Positions 7,598 through 14,223 are shown, counted from the stretch's first letter. The stretch: DNA of 14,274 bases from an uncultured Paracoccaceae bacterium (GCA_937916485.1 CALFSV010000275.1:1-14274); one strand, 5' to 3'. Translations and numbers: made by a program. The notes: generated by a model not told the origin, from the sequence alone.

Positions 7598-8385
7598 GTG
7601 AATGTAATCTCGATTGTGCCAAAGGGTCCAAAGTTCGCCTTCAGGTGACTTCCCGGTTTCACAGCAACCGATTTGACCGGCGCGCCGGTTATGATGATAT
7701 CGCCCGCCTTGAGCGATCCGCCCAGACCATCCAACTCGGGCAGCTTGTTAGCCAGCCACGCCAGCGGTTCCGCCGGGTGGCCCATGACGTCACCGGCAGG
7801 GGCAGATTGGGTTTCGCCGTCCACCTCCATAGTCAGGGTAATGGCCGCCAGATCAACGTCTTTAGGATCAAGGGAGGTTTCGCCCAACACGACGTACCCG
7901 GCACCGGCATTGTCAGCCAATGAATCGTTGGCCTTGGCCCGCATCGCGCCGACCCGGCTGTCAATCACCTCGATGGCGGCCATCACCCGCGAAGATGCCG
8001 CCAAAGCATCGGCCAGTGTCACGCCCGGCCCTTCAAGCGGAAAGGCCAGTTCAAATGCCAGCTCAGGCTCGGCACGTGTGTCGCTCAGATGGTCAATCGG
8101 CAGCGGCTGGCCCGCCTGCACGAACATGTTGTCCATAAGGATGCCGAAATCTGGTCCGGTCATGCCGTACATCTTCTGCATCGTCTCAGAAGTGAAACCG
8201 ATCTTGTGACCCGCGGGCTTGCCCCCATCCGCAATCAGCAAATCGACCAGCTTGCGGCGAATGCGGTAGGCATCCTCGAACGCATAGTCGATGCTTTCGC
8301 TGGGCGGGATCATGCCCTCGCCGGATTTGAGTGCCGCATGCAGTTGTGCGGCAAGATCACTGTGTTGCGCGTCACTCAGCTTCAT
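7594..8385 (-). CDS. 2-keto-4-pentenoate / 2-oxohept-3-enedioate hydratase-like protein (MhpD/HpaH family)
   Basis: A 263-residue enzyme of the hydratase/4-oxalocrotonate decarboxylase branch of the FAH fold. It typically adds water to a 2-hydroxy-2,4-dienoate to give a 4-hydroxy-2-oxo acid. Visible are GHKIGFTSETMQKMYG (Lys61 near the catalytic site), the metal-binding AEPELAFEL (Glu106, Glu108), AIEVIDSR (Glu139) and the C-terminal GDIIITGAPVKSV. Length matches the family. I chose ATG 8385 because it overlaps the aminotransferase stop as ATGA and is preceded by GAGGTGG; the frame extends to a TTG at 8403, which is less likely. It lies next to an FAH gene as in homoprotocatechuate pathways, yet no ring-cleavage dioxygenase is present, so its substrate is probably not aromatic-derived. 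Confidence 0.87.
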   Translation of the reverse strand: MKLSDAQHSDLAAQLHAALKSGEGMIPPSESIDYAFEDAYRIRRKLVDLLIADGGKPAGHKIGFTSETMQKMYGMTGPDFGILMDNMFVQAGQPLPIDHLSDTRAEPELAFELAFPLEGPGVTLADALAASSRVMAAIEVIDSRVGAMRAKANDSLADNAGAGYVVLGETSLDPKDVDLAAITLTMEVDGETQSAPAGDVMGHPAEPLAWLANKLPELDGLGGSLKAGDIIITGAPVKSVAVKPGSHLKANFGPFGTIEITFT

Positions 8386-9299
8386 TTCGCCACCTCGACC
8401 CAATCGGCATAGGCCGGATCTTCGCCGCGCACTGCCTTGGTAAACACCTCTTGGATTTGCGTCCCTATCGGCCCGGGAAAGGCCACCTCGCGCCCATCAA
8501 CGGACTGCACCGACGTCACCTCAGACGCTGTCCCACAAACAAAAATCTCATCCGCAATGTAGAGATCAGACCGAGAGATTTGGCTCTCACGCACCTCATA
8601 GCCCAGATCGTTTGCAATCCGTTTGACGGTGTCCTGCGTGATCCCCTCAAGCCCGCCCGCCGATAAGGGCGGCGTATGGATCACGCCACCACGCACCATA
8701 AAGATGTTCTCGGCCGTGCACTCCGCCACCATCCCAGCCGTGTTGAGCATGATGCAGTCGTCATAGCCCGCCGCATAGGCCTCGGCCTTGGCAAGCGAAG
8801 AATTCACGTAATTACCCGTCGTCTTGGCCATGGGCGGCATGATGTTGTGATCGTGACGGCGCCAGGAGGATACCATCATCCGCACCCCACGCGCGTTGGC
8901 CGCATCCCCGCGTACAGAGGCCCATGGCCACGCCATGATGGCGATGTCGACCTCGCACGGTCCGGTGTCGAGCCCCATATGACCGTATCCGTAGTAAGCC
9001 AGCGGGCGAATGTAGCAACTGTCGAGGCCCGTGGAGCGGACGACATCCAGACAGGCGTCGACAATCTCGGGCACCGAATAGGTGATCGGCATATTCAGGA
9101 TTTTGGCCGAGCGGTAGAATCGCTCGATATGCGGGGTCAGCCGGAACACCCCCGGCCCGTCCGCAGTCGCATAGGCGCGCAGGCCCTCGTAGATGCCAGT
9201 GCCGTAATGCAACGTGTGCGTTCCAACGTGGACCCGGGCGTCATCCCAGTCCACCAGAGTTCCATTCATCCAGATTTTTGGCGTTGGTGTGAGTGGCAT
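8382..9299 (-). CDS. Class IV PLP-dependent aminotransferase (branched-chain aminotransferase, IlvE-like)
   Basis: A 305-residue fold-type IV aminotransferase. It begins with KIWMNGTLVDWDDARVHV and HYGTGIYEGLRAY, as in IlvE. The Schiff-base lysine is Lys159 in MAKTTGNYVNSSLAKAEA, followed by the PLP-binding EC-TAENIF segment (Glu193) and FVCGTASEVTSV. I chose ATG 9299 because GGGGAG precedes it and the N-terminus then matches IlvE length. An ATG at 9341 is in frame but has no ribosome binding site and would add 14 unconserved residues. It is the first gene of the leftward operon. Since the operon is catabolic in appearance, it more likely transaminates the pathway's amino acid than makes leucine, isoleucine or valine; this is inference, and ordinary BCAT activity remains possible. 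Confidence 0.9.
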   Translation of the reverse strand: MPLTPTPKIWMNGTLVDWDDARVHVGTHTLHYGTGIYEGLRAYATADGPGVFRLTPHIERFYRSAKILNMPITYSVPEIVDACLDVVRSTGLDSCYIRPLAYYGYGHMGLDTGPCEVDIAIMAWPWASVRGDAANARGVRMMVSSWRRHDHNIMPPMAKTTGNYVNSSLAKAEAYAAGYDDCIMLNTAGMVAECTAENIFMVRGGVIHTPPLSAGGLEGITQDTVKRIANDLGYEVRESQISRSDLYIADEIFVCGTASEVTSVQSVDGREVAFPGPIGTQIQEVFTKAVRGEDPAYADWVEVAK

Positions 9300-9303
9300 T
9301 TTG

Positions 9304-9309
9304 CTCCCC
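9304..9309 (-). promoter_or_regulatory. Ribosome binding site deciding the aminotransferase start
   Basis: On the minus strand GGGGAG lies four bases before ATG 9299, whereas the longer candidate start at 9341 has no purine-rich sequence before it. Confidence 0.6.
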
Positions 9310-9336
9310 GGTTGCTTTTCCGACTTAACTGGCTCA

Positions 9337-9365
9337 AGCATTGGGCGGCAATTTCAAGTTGTCAA
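9337..9365 (-). promoter_or_regulatory. Putative promoter of the leftward catabolic operon
   Basis: Read on the minus strand, a perfect -35 TTGACA (complement of 9360-9365) is followed after 17 bases by AATGCT, a weak -10 (complement of 9337-9342). The -35 overlaps the TGTC half of the dyad at 9360-9378, so a regulator bound there would block polymerase. Inferred by eye. Confidence 0.4.
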
Positions 9366-9398
9366 ATTATTTTCGACATTTTAATGATTATTGAAATT
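9350..9398. promoter_or_regulatory. Divergent operator region: outer inverted repeat, inner dyad and conserved element copy 2
   Basis: Three structures nest here. AATTTCAA at 9350-9357 and TTGAAATT at 9391-9398 form a perfect outer inverted repeat. TGTCAAATTATTTTCGACA at 9360-9378 is an imperfect dyad (TGTC-x-AA, TT-x-GACA). TTATTTTCGACATTT (9367-9381) plus TTGAAA (9391-9396) is the element also found at 582-611 with the same spacing. A rightward promoter is possible (TTGTCA at 9359-9364 and TTTAAT at 9380-9385, a 15-base spacer). The site separates the GntR gene from the operon and is the natural autoregulatory operator. The assignment to GntR is inference. Confidence 0.55.
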
Positions 9399-9470
9399 TT
9401 AAGCAATAACAGCCCATTTTGCGCGCATCTCACCGCCGCAGCGCGTGGCAGACAAAGGAATGAACGGCAC

Positions 9471-10142
9471 ATGCCAGAATCAGAGACCCTCACCGATATC
9501 GCGTATCAACGTGTCCGCGCAGATATTCTGAACGGGTCACTGGCGCCCGGATCGCCCTTGCAGTTCGTGCACCTGCGAGAGACGTACGGCACCAGCATGG
9601 GCGTCTTGCGCGAGGCGTTGACCCGTCTCGCCTCCGAAGGGTTGGCGGTCAGCAAATCCCAGCAGGGGTTTCGCGTCGTCGATCTCTCCCTGCAAGACCT
9701 GATTGACCTGACCGACTCCCGCATCCTGATCGAAACGGCCGTGCTGCGCGACGCAATTGGCTGCGGAGATATTGAGTGGGAAACCCGTGTCGTGTCCGCG
9801 CATCATAGGCTTGAGCGGACAGACAAGCATATCGACGGCGACGAAAACAGCGTGACAGAGGCCTGGACCCTAGCTCATCAGCAGTTCCACATGGCGCTGC
9901 TCAGCGCCGCCCCAAACAAACGCCTGATGGGCTTTGCCGAAAGCCTGCGGGCCGCGGCGGAACTCTATCGCCGCTGGTCGATGCCTTATGAGGCGGTCAA
10001 GCGCGACGTACCTGCCGAGCATCGCAATATCATGGAATTGTCACTGAACCGCGATGCAGATGCAGCGGGTGCAGCCTTGGCCCACCACCTGTCCTTTACC
10101 CGCGACCTGATCGTCAAGGGCAACGCAGAGGTCCGCCAATGA
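9471..10142 (+). CDS. GntR-family transcriptional regulator, FadR/FCD subfamily
   Basis: A 223-residue regulator. Residues 1-70 form the winged helix-turn-helix (AYQRVRADILNGSLAPGS, then LRETYGTSMGVLREALTRLASEGLAVSKSQQGFRVV). Residues 75-215 form the all-helical FCD ligand domain with DLTDSRILIETAVLRDAI, AHQQFHMALLSAAPNKRL and later His184 and His205/206, consistent with the metal-binding histidines of FCD proteins. The frame is open far upstream, but the homologous part starts at ATG 9471, with AAAGGA about 11 bases before it. It overlaps the next gene by four bases (ATGA at 10139-10142) and diverges from the catabolic operon, so it most likely represses or controls that operon in response to a pathway acid. 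The effector is unknown. Confidence 0.9.
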   Translation: MPESETLTDIAYQRVRADILNGSLAPGSPLQFVHLRETYGTSMGVLREALTRLASEGLAVSKSQQGFRVVDLSLQDLIDLTDSRILIETAVLRDAIGCGDIEWETRVVSAHHRLERTDKHIDGDENSVTEAWTLAHQQFHMALLSAAPNKRLMGFAESLRAAAELYRRWSMPYEAVKRDVPAEHRNIMELSLNRDADAAGAALAHHLSFTRDLIVKGNAEVRQ

Positions 10143-11164
10143 CCCCACGGTTCCGCATGCCCGCAGAGTGGGAGCCGCATCAGCGCACCTTCATTGGCTG
10201 GCCCTGCCGGGACTGGTCCTGGGGCGAAACTTTGGAACAAGGCCGCGATGAGTTTGCCGCCGTCGCCAACGCTATTGCCGGGTTCGAGCCGGTCACGATG
10301 GTCTGCACCAATGAAGCGCAAGCCGTCGATGCCCGGTCCCGTCTGTCGGAAGCTATCGATATTCTGGTGCGCCCGATGGATGGCTCGTGGTTGCGCGACA
10401 ACGGTCCCCTTTTTGTGACCGACGGCACGTCCCTGCACGCGCGTCACTTCAAATTCAACGCCTGGGGCGAACGCCATGCCGACCGCGACCGCGACGCCCG
10501 TTTGGGTCGGTCCATCGCCGAACATATGGGAGTACCCGTCACCCCGATCGACATCGTGCTGGAAGGTGGCGCTATTACGCTCGATGGTTCTGGCACGCTC
10601 ATCGCGCCCGAAGGCTGCGTGCTGCACGAAACGCGCAACTGGCACCTGACCAAAATGCAGGTCGAAGCCGGGATGAAAGAGGCCCTTGGCCTCGACCGGA
10701 TCATCTGGCTACCCGAAGGCCTCGCCCAGGATCAGGCCCGCGACCCCGAGCGGATGTATTACGGCACGGACGGTCATATCGACCTTTTCATGTGCTATAT
10801 CGGCGTGAACAAAGTGCTGATGCTTTCGGTGCCCGAAGATGATCCAAACGCCGAAACCCTCGCCAAAAGCCGCGCCATTCTCGAAAGCCAAGGCGTCGAA
10901 GTCGTGGACTTCCCGCATATGTCCGGCTTCATGGCGGGCGAGAATTACATCATCGCGCCCTATATGAACTTCTACATTTGCAACGGCGCCGTGATCATGC
11001 CCCACGCCGGTGAAAATCCTGAGGAGGACGCCGCCGCCCAAGCCGCGCTGCAATCACATTTCCCCGACCGTGAGGTTATTTCGATCCAAATGCGCGCGGC
11101 TCCCATGCAAGGCGGCGCGATCCACTGCCTGACACAGCAAATGCCGGCGGTCGCCTCAGCCTGA
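10139..11164 (+). CDS. Agmatine deiminase-like guanidino/amidino hydrolase (peptidylarginine deiminase family)
   Basis: A 341-residue enzyme of the PAD_porph/agmatine iminohydrolase family, which hydrolyses guanidino groups to ureido groups plus ammonia. It opens with the family signature MPAEWEPHQRTFIGWP. The catalytic set is complete: Trp84 and Asp87 in SWLRDNGP, Glu142 in VLEGGAITLDG, His213 and Asp215 in DGHIDLF, and the nucleophile Cys330 in GGAIHCLTQQMP. Two places differ from typical agmatine deiminase motifs as I know them: MDGSW instead of MNDSW, and GGAIHC instead of GGNIHC. It is translationally coupled to the GntR gene and next to a catabolic operon rather than putrescine genes. 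It could be a true agmatine deiminase or, as I prefer, a deiminase for a related guanidino or amidino compound in this pathway. Confidence 0.85.
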   Translation: MTPRFRMPAEWEPHQRTFIGWPCRDWSWGETLEQGRDEFAAVANAIAGFEPVTMVCTNEAQAVDARSRLSEAIDILVRPMDGSWLRDNGPLFVTDGTSLHARHFKFNAWGERHADRDRDARLGRSIAEHMGVPVTPIDIVLEGGAITLDGSGTLIAPEGCVLHETRNWHLTKMQVEAGMKEALGLDRIIWLPEGLAQDQARDPERMYYGTDGHIDLFMCYIGVNKVLMLSVPEDDPNAETLAKSRAILESQGVEVVDFPHMSGFMAGENYIIAPYMNFYICNGAVIMPHAGENPEEDAAAQAALQSHFPDREVISIQMRAAPMQGGAIHCLTQQMPAVASA

Positions 11165-11272
11165 GGGGGTCGCCTGGGCGGCGCCATGCGCTTTCATTTC
11201 GTGAAGATGCTCTTGCGACCATCGATTGATAGCTTTGATCATTGGTAGACTACTCCGTCTTAGTGTCAGGAC
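11165..11272. other. Junction segment without a supportable gene
   Basis: The segment lies between the agmatine deiminase-like gene and the transposase remnant. On the minus strand a 28-codon open stretch (11156-11242) begins MIKAINRWSQEH and ends at a TGA inside the deiminase gene. It reads like protein but has no recognisable family and could be the tail of a gene cut by the insertion sequence. The palindrome CCTCAGCCTGAGG at 11154-11166 spans the deiminase stop and lacks a T-run. Confidence 0.3.
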
Positions 11273-11338
11273 TCATATCCAATAAATGACAGTTGCGGCG
11301 AGGGCGATTACGGAAACTAAGACTTTGGGGCATTTCTC
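11273..11338 (-). pseudogene. C-terminal remnant of an IS5-like transposase
   Basis: Read on the minus strand, the 21 codons before the TGA at 11273-11275 give CPKVLVSVIALAATVIYWI preceded by EK, with an in-frame stop immediately upstream (11339-11341). This closely matches the common C-terminus of IS5-family DDE transposases (pattern CPKVFLSAIALAATVLFWL-stop, from memory) and the transposase tail at the right edge of this window (LAATVLFWL-stop). The DNA also shares GTTGCGGCGAGGG and CAG(G)ACTCAT with that edge. Only this tail remains, so the rest of the element has been deleted or replaced by the fragment that follows. Confidence 0.72.
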
Positions 11339-11341
11339 TCA

Positions 11342-11434
11342 GAAGTCGCCGCGCAGAACTTTCCGTATGCCGAGACGAACATCGCCATGCATCAGGGTGA
11401 GCAGGAGAAATTCCTGGAGGCGCTCGATAAATGA
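11342..11434 (+). pseudogene. 3' remnant of an unidentified gene
   Basis: Directly abutting the transposase remnant, a plus-strand frame reads EVAAQNFPYAETNIAMHQ, continues GEQEKFLEALDK and stops at 11432-11434. The composition and codon choice look like the genuine C-terminus of a protein. The frame is closed upstream by a TAA at 11318-11320, inside the transposase-derived DNA. It therefore looks like the last 30 or so codons of a gene truncated by the insertion sequence. It ends 40 bases before the Rieske ferredoxin and was probably its operon partner. I do not recognise the family. Confidence 0.5.
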
Positions 11435-11474
11435 TTGCCGACCCATCAATGACCCTACGTGAAGGAATGACGAC

Positions 11475-11786
11475 ATGACGCAATGGATTGACGCATGTTC
11501 CACCGACGATATCGATGAAGAAGACCTGATCACGTGGGAGCACGACGGCCACACTTATGCGATTTACAACACCGAAAAAGGCTTTTTTGCCACCGATGGC
11601 ATGTGCACGCATGAAGAACAAAGCCTCGCCGATGGGCTGGTCATTGATTGCGTGATTGAGTGCCCATTGCACGGTGGGCGATTTGACGTCTGCACAGGCA
11701 AGGCCCTGTCGGCACCCGTCAGCGTGGACCTCAAAACCTATGAAGTAAAAGTCGAAAACGGCCGCATTTTTGTGAATATACGTTAG
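11475..11786 (+). CDS. Rieske-type [2Fe-2S] ferredoxin (MocE/BphF-like)
   Basis: A 103-residue soluble Rieske ferredoxin. The cluster ligands are Cys44 and His46 in MCTHEEQSLADG and Cys63 and His66 in CPLHGGRF, the normal two-box pattern. The remaining KTYEVKVENGRIFV strand pair completes the fold. GAAGGAA lies about seven bases before the ATG. Such proteins carry electrons from a flavin reductase to a Rieske oxygenase or a membrane desaturase-like oxygenase. Neither partner is intact in this window; the gene fragment just upstream may be what is left of one. No gene follows in the same operon, as 245 bases separate it from the next start. It may be an orphan or serve an enzyme encoded elsewhere. 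Confidence 0.9.
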   Translation: MTQWIDACSTDDIDEEDLITWEHDGHTYAIYNTEKGFFATDGMCTHEEQSLADGLVIDCVIECPLHGGRFDVCTGKALSAPVSVDLKTYEVKVENGRIFVNIR

Positions 11787-12031
11787 CCTGACGTGTGTTA
11801 CGCGATGCATTTCTGGGTCTTGAGGGCCGAAAGGTGACTATGTTCCTAAACTTCGCAGACTTATCCGAGCTACCTGCTGACGGGCGCATCGCGTTGTCAG
11901 CGCTGTGAAGGATCATTACGCTGCGACGACCTTGGAACTGGCGACGCCCATTTAGTTTGTGCAAGTAGTTGTTTTGCTTTGCAATTACGATGTTTTAGAG
12001 GATGAGAACAATTGTTAAGAACGAGATATTG
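11787..12031. other. Intergenic region before the sulfo-lyase-like gene
   Basis: It holds no gene I can support. A plus-strand stretch ending in a stop near 11954-11956 reads HYAATTLELATPI, which is protein-like but too short to name. The last 60 bases are AT-rich and probably carry the promoter of the gene at 12032, though no clear -35/-10 pair stands out. Confidence 0.35.
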
Positions 12032-13060
12032 ATGAATAAAATAGACTTCACGCTGAGCGCTCTTGACCGTATGCCCCGGGCTCGTCTCGGGCATCTTCCT
12101 ACCCTGATCGAGGCGATGCCAAACCTGGGTCAAGAGTTGGGGCTGTCACTTTATGTCAAGCGCGATGATTGCACAGGGATCGGCTTTGGCGGCAACAAGG
12201 TTCGTCAATTGGAGTACTATCTGGGGGCTGCACAAGTCGCCCAAGCCGATGTTTTGCTCATTACAGGCGCTGTCCAGTCAAACTTCGTGCGCACCGCCGC
12301 CGCAATGGGCGCACGTCTTGGGATGAGGTGCCACATTCAGCTCGAAGAACGGGTGCCTGACGTATCGGACCTGCATCGCACCAATGGTAATGTAATGTTG
12401 GATAAACTGCTTGGTGCGACCCTCCATTCGTACCCAGATGGCGAAGACGAGGCTGGGGCCGACGCCGCGATTGGACGGATTGCAGACGACCTGCGTCATG
12501 CAGGCCATAGACCGTATATCATTCCGCTTGGTGCAGATAGCAAACCGCTTGGAGCCCTCGGATATGTTCGGGCCGCGCTTGAACTTCTCACGCAGGCAAA
12601 AACTGTTGGCGACTTTGATGAAATCATTGTCGCCTCGGGCAGCGCACTCACCCATGCGGGCCTTCTGTTGGGCCTCCGCTTGGCAGGAGATGAAACGCCG
12701 GTACGCGGTATTTGCGTCCGTCGAGATGCAGCGCAACAAGCCGCGCGTGTCATTCAACGCGTGGCGGATACAGCAGACTTGTTGGGGGTAGATAGCGCGG
12801 TTGTTTCTCCGCAAGACGTGCGCGTCACTGATGCGGCACTCGGGCCAGGATACGGCAGAATGACCGCCGGCACGCGTGCAGCCATTGAACGAACGGCCCG
12901 TGCCGAGGGCCTGTTTCTGGACCCTGTCTATACTGGCAAGGTGATGGCGGGACTGATTGGGTTTGCTGAAGCCGATGCGTTGCGCGGAGATCGCGTCTTG
13001 TTTTGGCATACTGGCGGGCAACCGGCGCTGTTTGGCTACGCCGATCAATTCACGTACTGA
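12032..13060 (+). CDS. PLP-dependent D-cysteine desulfhydrase / L-cysteate sulfo-lyase-like enzyme
   Basis: A 342-residue fold-type II PLP enzyme of the ACC deaminase/D-cysteine desulfhydrase/CuyA group. It starts RARLGHLPTLIEAMPNLGQ, then YVKRDDCTGIGFGGNKVRQLEYY with the PLP lysine Lys56, then QSN at 82-84, and near the end LDPVYTGKVMAGL and HTGGQPALFGY. CuyA cleaves cysteate to pyruvate, ammonium and sulfite; in roseobacters it is known beside a TauE-type exporter, as here, which favours that role. Two positions deviate from the usual family motifs: QSNF where QSNH is normal, and SGSALTHAG where the PLP phosphate loop is normally SGSGGTHAG. I take ATG 12032; an ATG at 12002 is in frame but touches its only purine-rich sequence. 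The function could be a different beta-elimination. Confidence 0.78.
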   Translation: MNKIDFTLSALDRMPRARLGHLPTLIEAMPNLGQELGLSLYVKRDDCTGIGFGGNKVRQLEYYLGAAQVAQADVLLITGAVQSNFVRTAAAMGARLGMRCHIQLEERVPDVSDLHRTNGNVMLDKLLGATLHSYPDGEDEAGADAAIGRIADDLRHAGHRPYIIPLGADSKPLGALGYVRAALELLTQAKTVGDFDEIIVASGSALTHAGLLLGLRLAGDETPVRGICVRRDAAQQAARVIQRVADTADLLGVDSAVVSPQDVRVTDAALGPGYGRMTAGTRAAIERTARAEGLFLDPVYTGKVMAGLIGFAEADALRGDRVLFWHTGGQPALFGYADQFTY

Positions 13061-13062
13061 TC

Positions 13063-13770
13063 ATGGACTCTGTTTTGGGTGGTATGATCGCGGCAAATCT
13101 GGTCGTGGCGGGTGCCGCATTTTTGCAGGCAAGCGTGGGTGTTGGCTTTGCCATGATTGCCGTCCCGCTATTGCTGTTACTGGATCCCGAGCTGGTGCCT
13201 GTTCCTGTTTTGTCGGCGATGACCGTTTTGGCAGTAGCAATGCTGATCCGTGAGCGCGATGCATTTGATCGTAAAGGTGTCATGGCGCTTTTGCCCGGAC
13301 TGTCGGTGGGCGTTGTTATTGCGATGCTGGTGTTGCCATTGCTGCCTGCGACTATGGATAAAGTTTTTGGCCTATTGATTGTCGCAGCGGTGGTCTGGTC
13401 CATTTGGGGCCCGGTGGTTCACATGACCCGAAACACTCTGTTTGTCGCAGGCACCCTTGCAGGGGCAATGGGAACGGTTTCGGGCCTTCACGGTCCTGCG
13501 CTGGCCGTCGCCTATCAACGCTATGCTCCCGCGCAAGCACGCGCCACGATTGCCGGGGTTTTTATAGTGGCATCGATATTATCGATTCTGGCTCTCTTGC
13601 TTTCAGCCGCTTCGGACACCCGCGATCTCATTGCAGGTCTGGGACTTTTGCCGGGGACATTGATCGGGTTCGGCGCAACATTTATCCTTCCGCGACCAGC
13701 ACCCAAACTCGCCCGCAATGCAATGCTTACTGTGGCATTCGTCAGTGCATTGGCGTTACTTGCCCCTTAG
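13063..13770 (+). CDS. TauE/SafE-family membrane exporter, probable sulfite/sulfonate exporter
   Basis: A 235-residue, strongly hydrophobic protein with about seven or eight membrane segments in two halves. Each half begins with a short motif typical of the family: ASVGVGFAMIAVPLL near residue 24, and GTVSGLHGPALAVAYQRY near residue 140. TauE/SafE proteins move sulfite, sulfoacetate or similar anions out of the cell. The ATG at 13063 lies two bases after the upstream stop and lacks its own strong ribosome binding site, so translation is probably coupled to the lyase gene. Together the two would cleave a C3-sulfonate and discharge sulfite, as proposed for CuyA and CuyZ. The substrate assignment rests on this context only. 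Confidence 0.82.
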   Translation: MDSVLGGMIAANLVVAGAAFLQASVGVGFAMIAVPLLLLLDPELVPVPVLSAMTVLAVAMLIRERDAFDRKGVMALLPGLSVGVVIAMLVLPLLPATMDKVFGLLIVAAVVWSIWGPVVHMTRNTLFVAGTLAGAMGTVSGLHGPALAVAYQRYAPAQARATIAGVFIVASILSILALLLSAASDTRDLIAGLGLLPGTLIGFGATFILPRPAPKLARNAMLTVAFVSALALLAP

Positions 13771-14109
13771 GCGCTTCTGCAGGCTGGCTTTGCAGGTGCC
13801 AGATAGGAAAACAGATAAGCTGTCATTCCCGCAAGAATGAATTGAACGTCTGTTTCGTCCGCAACTTGCAAAATTGGCATCTGATCTATTCTGCGACCCG
13901 CACGAATGGCCGCATTTCCTGCCGCACGGCGGCGTGAAGATTTCGTTCTTGCCGCGTTATTCTCGCTGCGTGCGCACGGAGCATAAAATGCGAATTCACA
14001 GGATGGGCTCTGAAGAGCCATTAGCTGCAGAAGGCACGAACGTCTGCTCCATTTGAAAACAGGCCCGGGTCATGATTCTTTGAGGGCGAGGTATCAGCGA
14101 TCAATCGAA
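13771..14109. other. Intergenic region, no supportable gene
   Basis: An 84-codon minus-strand frame (13767-14021) has a protein-like last third (VADETDVQFILAGMTAYLF) but a basic, low-information start, no ribosome binding site and no recognisable family. The inverted repeat GGCTCTGAAGAGCC lies near 14006-14019 without a T-run. I see nothing else. Confidence 0.35.
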
Positions 14110-14223
14110 CACGCGCTCAAACTGTTCTCGCCAAGCCTCCCCGGCGAGAAAGCACAGATCGTAGAGGCTTACCGCCGATGGTTCGCGCCCGCAGGTGAGC
14201 CGTTTCAGGACCACCGGTGCTAG
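14110..14223 (+). pseudogene. Possible 3' remnant of an unidentified gene
   Basis: A plus-strand frame reads HALKLFSPSLPGEKAQIVEA then YRRWFAPAGEPFQDHRC and stops at 14221-14223. It looks like a genuine protein C-terminus, but the frame is closed by a TGA about 35 codons upstream and no start or ribosome binding site fits. The stop lies only about 20 bases before the transposase tail at the right edge. It is probably a gene end left after truncation; the family is not recognised. Confidence 0.35.

Noticed and set aside
6653..7648. 331-codon plus-strand open frame
   Set aside because: Antisense shadow of the FAH gene; composition typical of GC-rich shadow frames, with no recognisable family.
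8676..9470. Long plus-strand open frame extending the GntR gene upstream by 265 codons
   Set aside because: It is antisense to the well-supported aminotransferase, and its translation has no domain. The winged-helix homology begins at ATG 9471 just after AAAGGA.
11154..11166. Palindrome CCTCAGCCTGAGG at the deiminase stop, considered as a terminator
   Set aside because: The loop would be one base and no T-run follows on either strand.
11250..11810. 186-codon minus-strand open frame across the Rieske gene
   Set aside because: Antisense to the ferredoxin, whose cluster motifs are intact; the transposase tail in this region is in a different minus-strand frame.
13767..14021. 84-codon minus-strand frame after the exporter
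   Set aside because: Only its last third looks protein-like; there is no ribosome binding site, it overlaps the exporter stop, and no family is recognised. Kept as a note in the intergenic entry.
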